Shown here: positions 1 through 11,660 of the stretch, piece by piece
How the letters are laid out: each line of letters opens with the position of its first letter
Numbering within the stretch: the first letter of the stretch is position 1
From: Gyrodactylus bullatarudis
Taxonomy: Eukaryota > Platyhelminthes > Monogenea > Gyrodactylidea > Gyrodactylidae
Length of the DNA stretch: 64,000 nt
Direction: 5' to 3'
Assembly (NCBI GenBank): GCA_012064415.1
Contig: SSNU01000244.1
Span: 310,001-374,000, forward strand
Notes under the pieces: generated by a model
The model's database searches: none
Seen by the model: only the letters and a program-made list of their open reading frames with translations
What the model was told of the DNA's origin: nothing
Program-made: the position numbers and the translations under genes

Positions 1-741
1 CCTTTAATGAAAATATGGGAATGTGAAGCTTTAACTGTGATTTAATTTATTGATAAACTTTATTTATTGTTTTTTATTGCAACCAAATCCGAATAAATTA
101 TAATTTTATCTACTTACTTGGAAGTAGTTACATAAATAATAAAAATCATGATAGATGTGTTGCATTTTTCATTATTGCAATTAGTCATAGAAATGATAGA
201 ATAGCGAGTTTTCGCTATTTCTGAAACTCTCAAAGGTCTCATGAGTCAACATCTATTTCCAATGAGCACAGGCTTAATATTTCTGTTGACAAAGATTGGC
301 TTTAGTTTTTAATCCTTAAATATAAACTGATAAAATAATAGACACCTTACCTTATAGGGAAATAAACATTAAAACTCAACAAAATTATGAAGGTAAAATT
401 TCTTCTTTTCCCAAGGGAAACTTCCGGAAAGTTTCAAATGCCTTCCTTCCTTGCTACTAGGTTTTTTTATGTTTCTATTCAGCTTTTTGGTGCGAATTAA
501 AAATAGAAATTAAATTTTATTACAATAAATTTCTTGTAAAATTCTGAAGCCAGAATGAGGGAAATTAATCAAGTCTCGTTTCTACCGAGTTGGGGTTTTA
601 TTTTTGGAAAAGTTGAAGAAAATATAATGTGATTCAACCAACAGATTTGAAATTTTTTGTGTTGAAAAAATGATTCAAATTAGAATTCAAGAGCTGACTA
701 AAAAAGATTTGAAACCATCCATAAGGGTACCTAGGAAATAT
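1..741. other. AT-rich intergenic stretch, nothing recognised
   Basis: No open frame, splice-site pair or repeat that I can support. The sequence is low-complexity AT-rich DNA leading into the first foldback element. Confidence 0.5.
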
Positions 742-1192
742 CTATTAGACTTGGACGAAATTTTCCAAAATTACTCAAATCGATGTGATAGATTTTATCA
801 AGTATTTTAACATCTTCCCACTAAATTTCGTTTCAAAATGCCTCTTAATCATAATGCTTCTGGAATAAGATAAACAAAATTTTAAATTGAAAACGTTCTT
901 TTGGCCGATCATAATTTTATTCGTGAAAAATAAGAGAATATTTATATAGGATTATTTTAATAGGATTCGTGTCATTTTTGCGACTTTATATAAAGAAATA
1001 ATGTCAATTCAAGTTTCAAATGAAAATAAAACATTAAAAACGTTTTTAATTTGAAAATTAAAAGAAATTTGTTTATCTTATTCCAGAAGCATTTAAAGGT
1101 ATTTTGATGATGTTAAAATACTTAAGATTAAATTTATCATATTGATGGCCGATTTTAGTAATTTTGAAAAATTTCGTCAAACTCCACTAGAT
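742..1192. repeat. Foldback (inverted-repeat) element, family FB1, copy 1
   Basis: The two ends are inverted copies of each other. The left arm contains GACTTGGACGAAATTTTCC, then a block ending in GCTTCTGGAATAAGATAAAC near 857-876. The right arm carries the complement (GTTTATCTTATTCCAGAAGC, about 1071-1090) and ends with the complement of the outer block. The centre is AT-rich without a coding frame. The same arms recur near 10606-11065 and 13372-13590, so this is a dispersed non-autonomous family, probably MITE-like. A short open frame at 1142-1384 lies in the right arm and is not a gene. Confidence 0.7.
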
Positions 1193-2865
1193 ATAGTTTT
1201 TCATTGCTTTGATAATAATAATAACTTATTATTAATAAGTATAAGATTAGCTTACTTGGAGATAATCAAATTAAACTCCAGACAGATCCTTGAGAATATA
1301 TTTCAAAACTGCAAAAATCTTCTCAAATCAAACCAAAGACAAATTGGACCCACTAAAACATGTTCAAATGCTTCTGTAATTTAGAATATAGGACAAACTT
1401 ATCGACGCCTTGAAGAAAGGATAAATAAACATGTCTACACTAGGACAAAATCTTCCCTAGAGCAACAATGAAAACACTCCGCACTCACTTCACAGGAGAT
1501 GAACAAGATGAAGGGCCAATCAGATCCATTCTTTCTTAATGAAAATTTTTTGTATATAAATATGGCAAGTAAAAGCTGATGAGTATGCCACGAAATAAAG
1601 CGCTATTCTTTAACAAACTTGGCATCGCCTTTCTTCATGAATCTCAATATTGCTCATACCCAACACCTCTCTGACAAAAATTTAACTCACTTGTTATCCG
1701 ATAACAAATTCATGTTTTTGAATCTGAAAGACTCTACTCAAGAAAGACAAGTCTCAAATTGAAGTTGAATTTGTATTATAGACTTGAATTATTTAAAATT
1801 ATACAATTGAGATAGCAATTGATACCTCTGAAAGCTGTATATATAAACGACGAAGACGTGTAAGTCTCGAGTTTGAATATTCTAAAATAATAGTTTAATT
1901 ATTTTAAATAGAGAAAATAAAATAGTAATAATTAAACTTGTAAGGCAGACAAAGTTAGTCTTTAGTACACCTGATTAGAGAAATTACAAGAGAGATGTAT
2001 TCTATAGAAATATCATCTGACTCTTTTACTACACATTTTATTTATCAAGAAAAAAACAAAGTTACATTACATTTAATTTGGGAACCGTTTGATCCAGAGT
2101 CTCTTCCCTCTGTTAACTTAACTGATTTGTTAATCTCAAACAAAGAAAATTTTATGAAAATTTTTAAACTTTTTATTTTCAAGTGCATTCAATACAAAAG
2201 TAAAGTAGCCCTAATAATGAAGGAGTGGAGTGGAGGTTGAAACACAAAAAGAGAAATTCTTTCCATTTATCTCGAAGGCAGGACAGAGTCTTCTTTGCAA
2301 TGTTATAGATATCAACCATACCATATAGGGGTTCTCTATTTGGATGTCTGGTTTGACTTATTATTATGCAATTTTTTCTTTTTTAAATTATTATTATTAA
2401 AAGCAAAATATATATATATTCTTTCATGATAAGAAGGATCTGGAAAAGTTTGTCCTGTAATGAAATTTGTAAAAATTTAACTTGGCGGGATGAATTTGTT
2501 TGAAAGAGTCAACTTTTTCTGGCGGTAAAATTTGATTGAAAAATTATGACAAACTTGAAAAGTAAAGACTCAAATGTGTAAATAGAAAAACTACGTAGAT
2601 TTATTTTTATTTTTTCAATTTGTTTTTATTCAATTTGTGAGTATTTTGAATTTATTTTTCAAAAGTTTCCGTATTTACCTTCGCAAAACTTAATCCTACA
2701 TCTTTTCAGAGAAAAACGTATATTTTTCTGTTTCTCTAGAAAGATTCGAAGTTATGCATTGAAAAGTAAAAATAAAAAATCAATTCATTACTAAAAGTTA
2801 AATGTTAAATCTAGTTTTAATATATATAAATAAGCGTACGTCATATTATTAACTCTTGCCTTATC
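1193..2865. other. Gene-poor AT-rich stretch
   Basis: Only short, unsupported open frames are present (for example 1995-2240 +). They have no recognisable domain and no clear splice context. No repeat was recognised here. Confidence 0.4.
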
Positions 2866-3100
2866 CATGTGAACTCCAAGTTGATGCAGATTTTCTTCTT
2901 ACACACCTAGATGTTAGAATTTGGATAAACAAGTGTCAATTCTTGTAGTTAGATGCGTTGTCTCACAACGTTGAAGACCCGGGTTCGAATCCTGGCCATG
3001 GTGTACTGACGAGTCCTCTTATGGAATTGACAATTGCTTCTAAATTCTAACATCTAGGTGTGTGAGAAGACAATCTCCATCAACTTGAAGTTTATATGGA
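2866..3100 (+). mobile_element. SINE-like element with tRNA-like head between inverted repeats, copy A
   Basis: Two arms of about 70 bp, 2871-2942 and 3023-3091, are inverted copies (both contain the CACCTAGATGTTAGAATT block). Between them lies a tRNA-like segment. A perfect Pol III B box (GGTTCGAATCC) sits at 2982-2992, and an anticodon-like hairpin upstream has stem GCGTT/AACGT with a 7-nt loop whose middle is CTC. The acceptor stem does not pair, so this is not a functional tRNA gene. Just downstream, 3004-3025 (CTGACGAGTCC) recalls the start of a hammerhead ribozyme core, but the GAAA half is not intact. A related copy lies at 42245-42515. Confidence 0.6.
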
Positions 3101-5097
3101 TTTAGTGATTACCAGTGACCACATTTTGAATGCATTTTGAAATAAAAGATAAACCTGTTTTTTTCTCAGAATCATCTTATTCCTTGAAGAGTTAGAGTTA
3201 ATTCAAAATATATGAATGAATAGTAGTAATATTCAATTTAGATGAACAAAATTTCGAATTATGAACGTATTTCAAAAACGTTTTTAAATAAAATTTGTGA
3301 TTTCATTCAGATTTTCTTGGATTTTTTTACTTCATTGCAATTTCACAGTGTGAAAAGAATTTTTACAAACAAGTGCTCAATTTCGACGATGTTGTAGAAA
3401 AAATAATAAAGAGATAACACTTACGTTAACAATTGCATCAACGTAACGACTTTTTTTATCGTAAATCGCAAATATCTAACGTAAATCTAGAAATATTTTC
3501 AATAAATAATTTTTTTACGAATTACAAATGTATTATTATTATTTGTTATTATTTTTCAATGTGAAATAATAATCAATGGTTCATTACTAAAGATAAAGTA
3601 ACACGTATTCTGATATTCGATTGAGTTAACTACATGTTTAAATAAAATATAAATCCATTCTTACAACTAATAAGAATAATTCATTCAATTTGAAATCTGT
3701 GAATGATTAGTAGTAAAAAATTAATTTCTAGAATTTCAAATTTTGAACGTTTTAAAATTTATTCGAATTTAATTTTTATTGATTAATTCAATATCTAATC
3801 GTCTCAAAAAAGTGCATTAGAAACGTTCGAAATTAAAAACATAAGAAAATATAACTTGACTAGGTTTACATTAACTCATTCCCTGATAAGATTTGAGGAG
3901 AGAAAATAAAATTCCTCTTGTTTAAATTTTTATTGGCGCGCTCGATTTATCTCAACACTTGGATGATGTATTTACTTCTTTATCTTAGGAGGATTAAACA
4001 TTAGCTTTAGATTTTTGTCTACAAAGAAAAACTGCTTTCTACTGTAATTCAGAAATATTTGAAAAATATGGTAAATAATCTGAGTTTTTTTATTAAACAA
4101 ACGGAGAGAATATTCTCCACATGACCTATGCATGAAAAAAATTGTGTACTCAAATTCATTATTTTTTTAATTACAGTTTTTAATCTGCCCTTTAGGGTTC
4201 ATTCATTTTAGCCTGTGAACTTTATAGTATGAAGCTAACCTATAATTCGGAATATACCCCTTTTTTAAGGGATCGGAATTTAGGAGAAAACTACTATAGA
4301 TTTCAACCCTTTACTGCTTGTTGGTCTCAAAATGAGAGCCAGCATTTTATTCAAGTTTACTTCCAGTAGATATTTTACAAAATGTAGCCTAAGTTCAATC
4401 GAAAGAATACTCAGAAAAATTATAGCTTGAGATTGCATATCTGACACACTTGGGACTTGAAAGGCTAAGAGATGAATTAAATTTCATTCTTGTTTTTTAC
4501 ATTTCTCTTCAATAATTTGTTAATTTTCATCGTCATAATTAAATATTTCTCTGTCTGTAATTATTAATATTAATAATAATAATAATAATAATAAGTTAGA
4601 CATTAATTCAACTCCATTCTTTCTACATATAATAATGATGATTTAAAAACTTTACATGAATGCAATATATTTTATTAAAGATTTCTATATTGAAAATTAT
4701 TCAATTTGTATTATTTCCAAGTCTCTTTCAGCTTTCTTGTTCAGCTTTCCATCTTAACACATAGCATACAATTCTAAAATTAAAAAATAAGACAGTAGAA
4801 GAAAGCAGATATTTGAAATCTTTTTTTTTTCTCTAAATTTTTACTTCTTATCACAGAGAGTGTCTGAAATAAATTCTAAAATTGATTTCAAATTTTTAGC
4901 CATTGAATGATTTGGGGTAAAATTCTCTGATTGGCTTATTTCTCATGGACGAATGAAAACTCATGGATATTTTTTCATTCAACCAATGAGAATACTTTTT
5001 CCTAATTCAATGAATAAATTTACGATTTATGATTTGTTTGTCTTTTCTCATTCGAAAACTATAAAATATTGATTTCTAACATTTCTAAAACTCTTTC
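3101..5097. other. Gene-poor AT-rich stretch with AAT microsatellite
   Basis: No supported gene. A short run of AAT/ATT trinucleotide repeats lies near 4560-4594. Confidence 0.4.
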
Positions 5098-5275
5098 GTT
5101 CAGCCTCCCACTTTCAAATCAATAAATGGGATTTTGGCGTCAAATGGGAATTTGAAAAATGTTTATCAAAAAAATAATTTTTTTTAGAATTTTTTTCTTC
5201 ATATGGTAAAAGTGGGCAACATGAGTAGGATGCCAAAAAATCTTTAAAAAATCCGGATTTTTGATTGAAAAAATT
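5098..5275. repeat. Dispersed repeat family R2, copy
   Basis: The segment carries blocks that recur in the window: GGGATTTTGGCG, a run ending TTTTTTCTTCA, and AAAAGTGGGCAACATGA followed by a block of A-rich codon-less sequence ending GATTTTTGAT. Related copies are at about 15207-15500, 17408-17590, 42915-43060 and 57285-57372. It has no coding frame. It is probably a non-autonomous mobile element whose ends I cannot define exactly. Confidence 0.5.
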
Positions 5276-6894
5276 ATCATATCAATTAGCTTCAGATGGA
5301 ACACCGTCTAATTTTATTCCTATATTCTGAAAAGGTACATTTAGAATCAGCTGAATATCTGATTACACTCTATTGCAATCAATCATCCTGAAACAAACAA
5401 CATTTCACTACTCAAATGTCTCACAGGTCTCTTTTATTGATTTTACAACTAATTTTTATTTTCTTTTTCAGTATCATTCATCAATATCAATACGATAATT
5501 ATAATTAAGAAATGTACATATTACCCCTAAATAATCAATTATTACTATTATAGATTATGTTGAAAATTTTATGATTTCTACAAATCCAAAACTTACAATT
5601 ATAAGACAAATATTTTACTGTATGTATTGGGCTAATTCACTCAAAAATCACATTTTAGCAACTCGTCCCATTATTCATCCAAGTCCTTGAATAACACTTC
5701 AATAACCATTCATTCAAGGTATCAATGATAGCCTATCATGCCCGTAGAGTTCAAGTGAGCAATTGCCGGAACTCTATCAGCCAATTTTTGATCGATTATT
5801 CCTGAACGTTAAAATGACTGTATATTTAACTTTATATTAAATGAAATTTTACCTTTGACAAGATGAAAAATAGTACAAAGAAGGCTACATCTAGCAACTG
5901 ACAAAAGAGGTAGAAACGTAAAAGTCTATTTGTACTCTGGAATGATAGGAAAGATCAGAGGATAATCATTGTAAAAATATGAACCTAATTTACATGAAGA
6001 TGAGAACTAACTTTTTTGCAAAAAACTCAATATTTTTCTTCTGAAATAAGGAAAAAAATTATTTTTCGGTTTCCATAATAAAATGAGCAGGTAAGTTGCG
6101 AAAATTTAAAAAAATTTCTGGGAAGAGATGTTAAAAGCAGATATTCGAGATCAGCATTAGACAAAGAATTCAAATTGGGCCATGGAAGAAGATAGGAATC
6201 TTCTATTTTCACGAAAAAGTTATACTTTTAAATTTTGGATCTTTCCCCATCGTGATAATCAATAAATTCGATTTCCCACGATAATGACGGATTTCTGTGA
6301 GTTTCTGCAGCTCAATTCGAATTCTTTGGCAGAAATTGAAAAACAAGGTTGAAAGAAAAAAATTCAGAAAAAAACTTATTTTTATTAAAAAATATTTTTC
6401 AGTTGGAGTATGGTCAATAGGGGGTTTTCAGAATCTTAATTAAAGTTGAATATTATCATCTAATTTTCGAGAAATTTTGAATGATGATCGAAATTTCCTT
6501 GATTTTCAAGTGTAGTGAAAGTGATCAAGAAGTGGAAATTCTGCGATTATGAGGTAACAAAATTAAAAAAAATGTTTCATAATTTATTTTCTTTTTTAAA
6601 TCAATAAAAAAATTATAGATTCCCAACTTCATATCAAGTAGCTTTTGCATTTTTGAAATGATTTACGATACAACCTTCTCACTTCATGTATAAAAAACCT
6701 GTTTTCATACCACATCTTTCATCAGGATTGATTAAATTCTTACATAGAAAGACGATGCACCTTGTAATAACAGGAACGTGAAAACTATCACTCAATTTGG
6801 CAAATCAATTAAAAACTCTTGTTAAGAAGAGTTCATTAATTCACGAGTAAAAAGTTTCAAAATGGTGAATAAAGATGGGTCCTCTATCAACTGA
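5276..6894. other. Gene-poor AT-rich stretch
   Basis: One 61-residue open frame on the minus strand (6027-6212) has no recognisable features and is not supported. No other structure was recognised. Confidence 0.4.
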
Positions 6895-7085
6895 AATGTT
6901 CTGCATAAGCTTAGACCCTGGCCAAGCTTACCTCCCCCCCCCTTTTGGCTCTGACGTACTGCAGTCATCATCAAATTATATCTACAACATTCGAGCCCGT
7001 CTAGATCTTCCTGTCTAACTCACAACAACTCTCGTTTCTCGATCCTGGCAAGGACTTCAACCCTAGTTTTTAAGGTATCAATACG
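6895..7085 (+). mobile_element. Fragment of a non-LTR retrotransposon (3' end of RT gene)
   Basis: This segment aligns base by base with the complement of about 15690-15800, next to the RT relic in the FoxP intron. Shared blocks are CTTTTGGCTCTGACG/CTCTTTGGCTCCGACGG and a region containing AACTCTCGTT and AAGGACT. It is therefore the C-terminal end of the same family's RT gene, here on the plus strand and without the upstream part. Stops interrupt it. Confidence 0.5.
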
Positions 7086-8505
7086 CAAACCAAATTGCTT
7101 TTTGAAAAAAATCCCAGATGACTACAATTCTGGGAGATTCTTCTTATGGCGTGAGATTTTTCAAAAAACTTGAGATACTTAAAACCTTGTGTGTCCAATC
7201 AAAACATTAAACCAATCAGATTTCTTCTCAACTTTAATCAATCAATTCTAATAAACGATTTCCAATATTTATATGTCTTATTACCATTAACAACCTCGTT
7301 TAGTCAACATAGTCAGGTAGCAAGCGAACAGCGTTATAGTCAATCTATGCCGAACAGCTCCCTGAAAAACTACTTGGTTCAAAATTACAAATAAAAACTA
7401 TTAAAAAAGGTAAAAACGCCTAGAACTCAAATCTGCAAAAGTTTCATAAACAGTAATCATTTAAAAGTAGGAATTATCAGAGATTCAAGTAATTACGACG
7501 TAAAAATTCATTGAAATCTGGGCGGCGATTTGAATTAATATTTTGAACATGAATAAGATGTTGGCATAAAAAACGGTGCTTAGAATTAGAAAGATTGAGG
7601 TTTAAAAATTTGATCCCAGTTTAGCGTGCACTCCATTCTGGGAGTATTTTCTCGCGTGAAATTGTAGAAATGAGTTATGAGTGACTTGTAAATTTCTGTA
7701 TTTACTTCCCTCTTCCCTTCTTGTTTCTTGTGTAAACATGCTTATTTCAGTGACCAGATTGTCTTTTGGGAACTGAAGGATTCATTCGTCGTTCTAAGCA
7801 TCTTGAATATATCAAATTGGGCTTTCACAAGGTTTTCTCTATTTATCGATGAGAGTTTAAAAGATGACAAAATTTATTGTTTGGACCAATGGAATAAAGC
7901 AAATCTGACCCTCTGATTCATGACATCTATATTTGCCTACTTTTCCCAAGTCTGATTCGACGCCATATTTTAATCTAAAGAATAAATTAGAGAGAAGAAC
8001 TAACATTCTTTCGAATGAATTTATTCAGGCGTTTTTGACAGTTTGTAAAAAGTTCAAGAAAATGATCGCCTTGGGAATTTCAATATAAATCAGACCCTGA
8101 TGAAATTATGTGTAAGAGAGCCTTTATTCGTTTAGCCATGGTATCGAAAGGGTTGAAATAACTCTTTATATTTGATCTCTTTGTTGAATTTAACTGTATT
8201 TTATTCACACACGTTACATGCATAGTTTTTGATCCATCTCTCTAGGTACTACACATGCCAATTGAGTAAAAATGTTTCAAATAAAACCTTGAGTGAATTA
8301 CATACAGGAAATGTATCAATTTCTATGATGTAATGTGTCCCTTGGAAACACGAACAAAAGAAAAAGTTTGTTTAAAAAATATTCTGTTATAAAATAAATA
8401 AATTTATTCTAGCCATTTTTTGGAATAGAAATTTTGTATTTGGAAAATAAGTATTATTTACAATATATACATGGAATCTTTTTAAAGAAAATAGTTTTTG
8501 AAAAG
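7086..8505. other. Gene-poor stretch
   Basis: Open frames at 7170-7394 and 7728-7916 are short and show no domain. The block at about 7155-7197 shares a short segment (GAGATACTTAAAACCTTGTG) with 9120-9165, discussed as a finding. Confidence 0.4.
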
Positions 8506-8509
8506 GTTG

Positions 8510-9540
8510 TGGGATGATGGCTCAAGATCTATGAGAAAGTTTCTAGTTGACTTCAGGTTCTCCGAAGGAATTTTTGCAATGTTAATCCTCAGTCACGCTT
8601 GCAATGGAAGGATGTTATTTAAAAGGATTGAGTAACCTCTTTGGTTTCTTGTGTTGTGCGATGAAGCTCTATTGGACATTGTTGAGTTGTAAAGTATTCT
8701 TCTAATCCAAATAGGAAAAAGAGAAGCTAATCTGAGGCATTCTCTAAAGCTTTGAGGTCCGAAACAAGATTTTAGGAATTTAAATTGGATTTGTTCAATC
8801 TTTTTGGTCGATTAAATAGATATTCCCAGGACCAGAGCAGCAGCGTAGTCGAATTTGGAGAGAATGAAGGATTTAAATAGAGTTAGCTTCAGGTGAGGAC
8901 AATTGACGAATTTAGTGATTAAATATGAGGACTCCTCATTGAGGAGTATCTTACCGATTTTAAGAGATCGTTGATGTGTGGTTTTATCCTGAGTTTGTGA
9001 TCATAATGGAGACCCAGGTCTTTGATTTTGAGGACAAATAGCTGGGAGGGAGTAGCTTGAGGGACAATCAAGTGGGTTATTGTGATTTAGTAACATGATT
9101 TAGTTTTTTCGTTGTTTATGGATTCAAAAAACTCGAGATACTTAAAACCTTGTGTGGATTCAAGGGAGGATCGAATATGGTCAAGTTCTTTGTAGATGAG
9201 GTCATTATTGAAGTAAGGAATGATAATTTTAAAATCGTCAGCATATTTATAGAATTTTACTTCGCTGCTTGAGGGTTTAATCTTTGAGATGGCTAAATTG
9301 AATAGGAGGGGGCCGACTATAGAGCCCTGTGGGACTCCTAGTTAATGTTCAGGGAGGAAGATTCTTCTTTGTTGAAAAAGACTTTCTGGGATCTAGTGGA
9401 TAAGAAATTCATTGTCCAGTTGATAATAAATGGATTTATGTCACATTCAATAAGTTGATTCTGGATTATATTGAAGGGTATTTTATCGAATGCTTGACGG
9501 ATATCCAAAAAATCTAAATTCTTAAAAGGCATAGGTTTTT
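8510..9540 (-). pseudogene. Degraded non-LTR reverse transcriptase (RT relic A)
   Basis: Read on the minus strand from 9540 downwards, the fragment shows RT motifs in order: FLDIRQAFDKIPF (palm motif A, near 9532-9470), VPQGSIVGPLLFN (9335-9300), YADD in KYADDFKIIIP (the catalytic motif, near 9240), KDLGLHYDHKLR followed by a KPH-type motif (8990-9030), and a C-terminal KIEQIQFKFL block (8800). This order is standard for the RT of LINE-type elements. Stop codons and frame changes are frequent, so the copy is dead. A short insertion flanked by GGATTCAA direct repeats lies inside it at 9119-9162. The element family (CR1, RTE or other) cannot be decided by eye. Confidence 0.75.
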
Positions 9541-9780
9541 CTTTTTCTTTCTCAAAATATCGCGGAATCTCAGATTTCTAAGAGTGTGAACAAAATTGTT
9601 TATATAAAACGTTTTTAATTAATTAAAAAGCTTTCATTTCATACCCAGGGCAATTCTTAATGAATTTGGCATAAAATCATCAAAATTTACTTAATTTCCT
9701 AGGAATTTTTATTTCAACATGTGAAAAAAGACCCAATTTTTACTTTAGGCCCTATTTTAGTCAAAATGTTGCAAAAACTA

Positions 9781-9885
9781 TTGAGAAATCTCAATTTTGT
9801 CCTTTCTTGTAGTAAAATTCATTGAAAAAATCTTGGCGCCTGTTCAAAAATTTTCATTTTTAATCGAGATTTTGTATTTACAGGT
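9781..9885 (+). repeat. Dispersed repeat family R1, partial copy
   Basis: Contains GTAGTAAAATTCATTGAAAA followed by a TCTTGGCGC block and TCGAGATTTTGTAT. Fuller copies lie at 19968-20140 (inverted), 30722-30907 and 51920-52062, with a fragment at 57075-57101. The open frame at 9797-10006 merely runs through this repeat. Confidence 0.55.
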
Positions 9886-10605
9886 CAGTGTTTTACAATA
9901 TCTAATACAATTAAATTTGAATATCCCTTATCCATTTCCAAGGGAAAATTATGGAACACTAATTTCTTTGACACTCGAGATTTTTTCAGAAATCCCATCT
10001 TACTGATTAGTTGCTACCAGTTTATTCAGGGTACCAACTCTGTAGAGACCATTTTTTTCACAACTCTTGGTTATTACACCTATTATAGAATTATTAAATC
10101 GCCCTTTCTCTATAGTCGTCGAGAATTCGAATTTTGCAGTTGTCTTCTATCTTGAAAGTAGGATTTAGCCAGCATCTTGAACATTATCCTTCGAAATTTT
10201 CTTACAAATTTGACTTATGAGCAAGCTCGAAATATTGAGGGAATCCAAAGTAGATTTTTACCCTGACTTGAATTCCTGCAATGCTTGGATCTTGGCATTC
10301 CAGTCTGAATCCTTTATGAATTCGCCCTTTTGCAACTAGATTGATATCGTTGAAAATTTTCAGATTTATGAAACGCCAATTTAAAGATTTATTTCATTTT
10401 GGACCAACAGACTCAGAAATTATTCCATATTGTAAAAATTATTTTTCAATTTTAAATTTTTCTATAATTGTTACTTTTTTCAATAAAGAAATATTTCTAA
10501 CAAACAAAAACAGACACACAATTCACTGACCTTCTCAGTGTTTTTCGGTAATGAAGGCTCATTAGCTAGACTCACTGATTTCCCAGATTCACGATAACAT
10601 GTATA

Positions 10606-11065
10606 ATATACATTAATTTTGCAAAATTACTTGAATCGCCCATCGATATGAAAAACTAATCGTCAAGTGTATTTAAATATAATCCCACCAAATTCCATGC
10701 TTGTGGAATAAGATAAACAAAATTGTGGAAATTTTCAAATTTAGAACGTTTTGTATTTATAATTTTATCTTGAATTGACATTATTTCTTTACCAAAAGTT
10801 GTAAAAATTACTTAAATCCTATTAAAATAGTTTTTCAATAGCTCGAAACGAAATTTCTCTTATTTTTCATGAATATTACAATTTTGATCGGTCAAAAAAC
10901 GTTTTTAATTTTAAAATTTTCACAATTTTGTTTATCCTATTCCAGAAGCATGGAAAGGTATTTTGAAGGGAAATTTAGTGGGATAATGTTAAAATACTTG
11001 AAGATTAAATCTGTCACATCGATTTGAGTAATTTTGGAAAATTTCGTCCAAGTCTAATATACATT
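10606..11065. repeat. Foldback element FB1, copy 2
   Basis: The right arm (about 10915-11065) carries TTTGTTTATCCTATTCCAGA and the GGAAATTTAGTGGGAT block, and ends GTCCAAGTCTAATA. The left arm (10606-10790) carries the inverted counterparts, including GGAATAAGATAAACAAAATT. Both ends abut AATATACATT, which could be a target duplication. There is no coding capacity. Confidence 0.65.
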
Positions 11066-11660
11066 GTATATGCTTAACTAATTATAGTAGGACTGTAAAG
11101 CTCAAAACCTGTAGGGATAAAAGCAACTTTGAATCCTGGTTATGCATTTGGTGAGAAAAAAGTACTTTTTTTTCTTCCCAAAATAAACAAATACACCTCA
11201 GTTTGTGGGGAAAACGATATTGTTTACCTTGTAAATTTACTTTTTCCACTACAGAAAAAAAACAAGTATACAAAATAATAATAATAACATTACAATCTAC
11301 ACAATTCTATTTAGTTTATTCCATGTAGAGAATAATAATAATGCAAAGAAATGGTTACACAAAACTTTTTCTGTTATTTTTTCTCCATACAGTATGATAT
11401 AGTAGAAGTAGTAGTTATATATTATGAATGAAAAATGTATTATTATTGTTGGTATTGTTTTTCAAGGATGATTTTCATTGGTTGATTTTGTTAGCCAATG
11501 AAAATCAAGTCTATAGTGTTTTGTCAAAAGGTGATATATTAATTCATCGTATTAACTTTTTAAAAAACATTTATCATCAAGTTTTTTTTCATACAATTAG
11601 ACAGTGAAATTTTCTTCTCTCTACAAAGAAACTTTAATAGATAATTACTACTAGCATAGG

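Noticed and set aside
1995..2240. 81-residue open frame (+)
   Set aside because: No domain, no splice context and no poly(A) signal in AT-rich repeat-bearing DNA; most likely chance.
2950..3004. Functional tRNA-Glu(CTC) gene
   Set aside because: B box and anticodon arm look right, but the acceptor stem does not pair and the variable region is wrong; it is a SINE-like relic.
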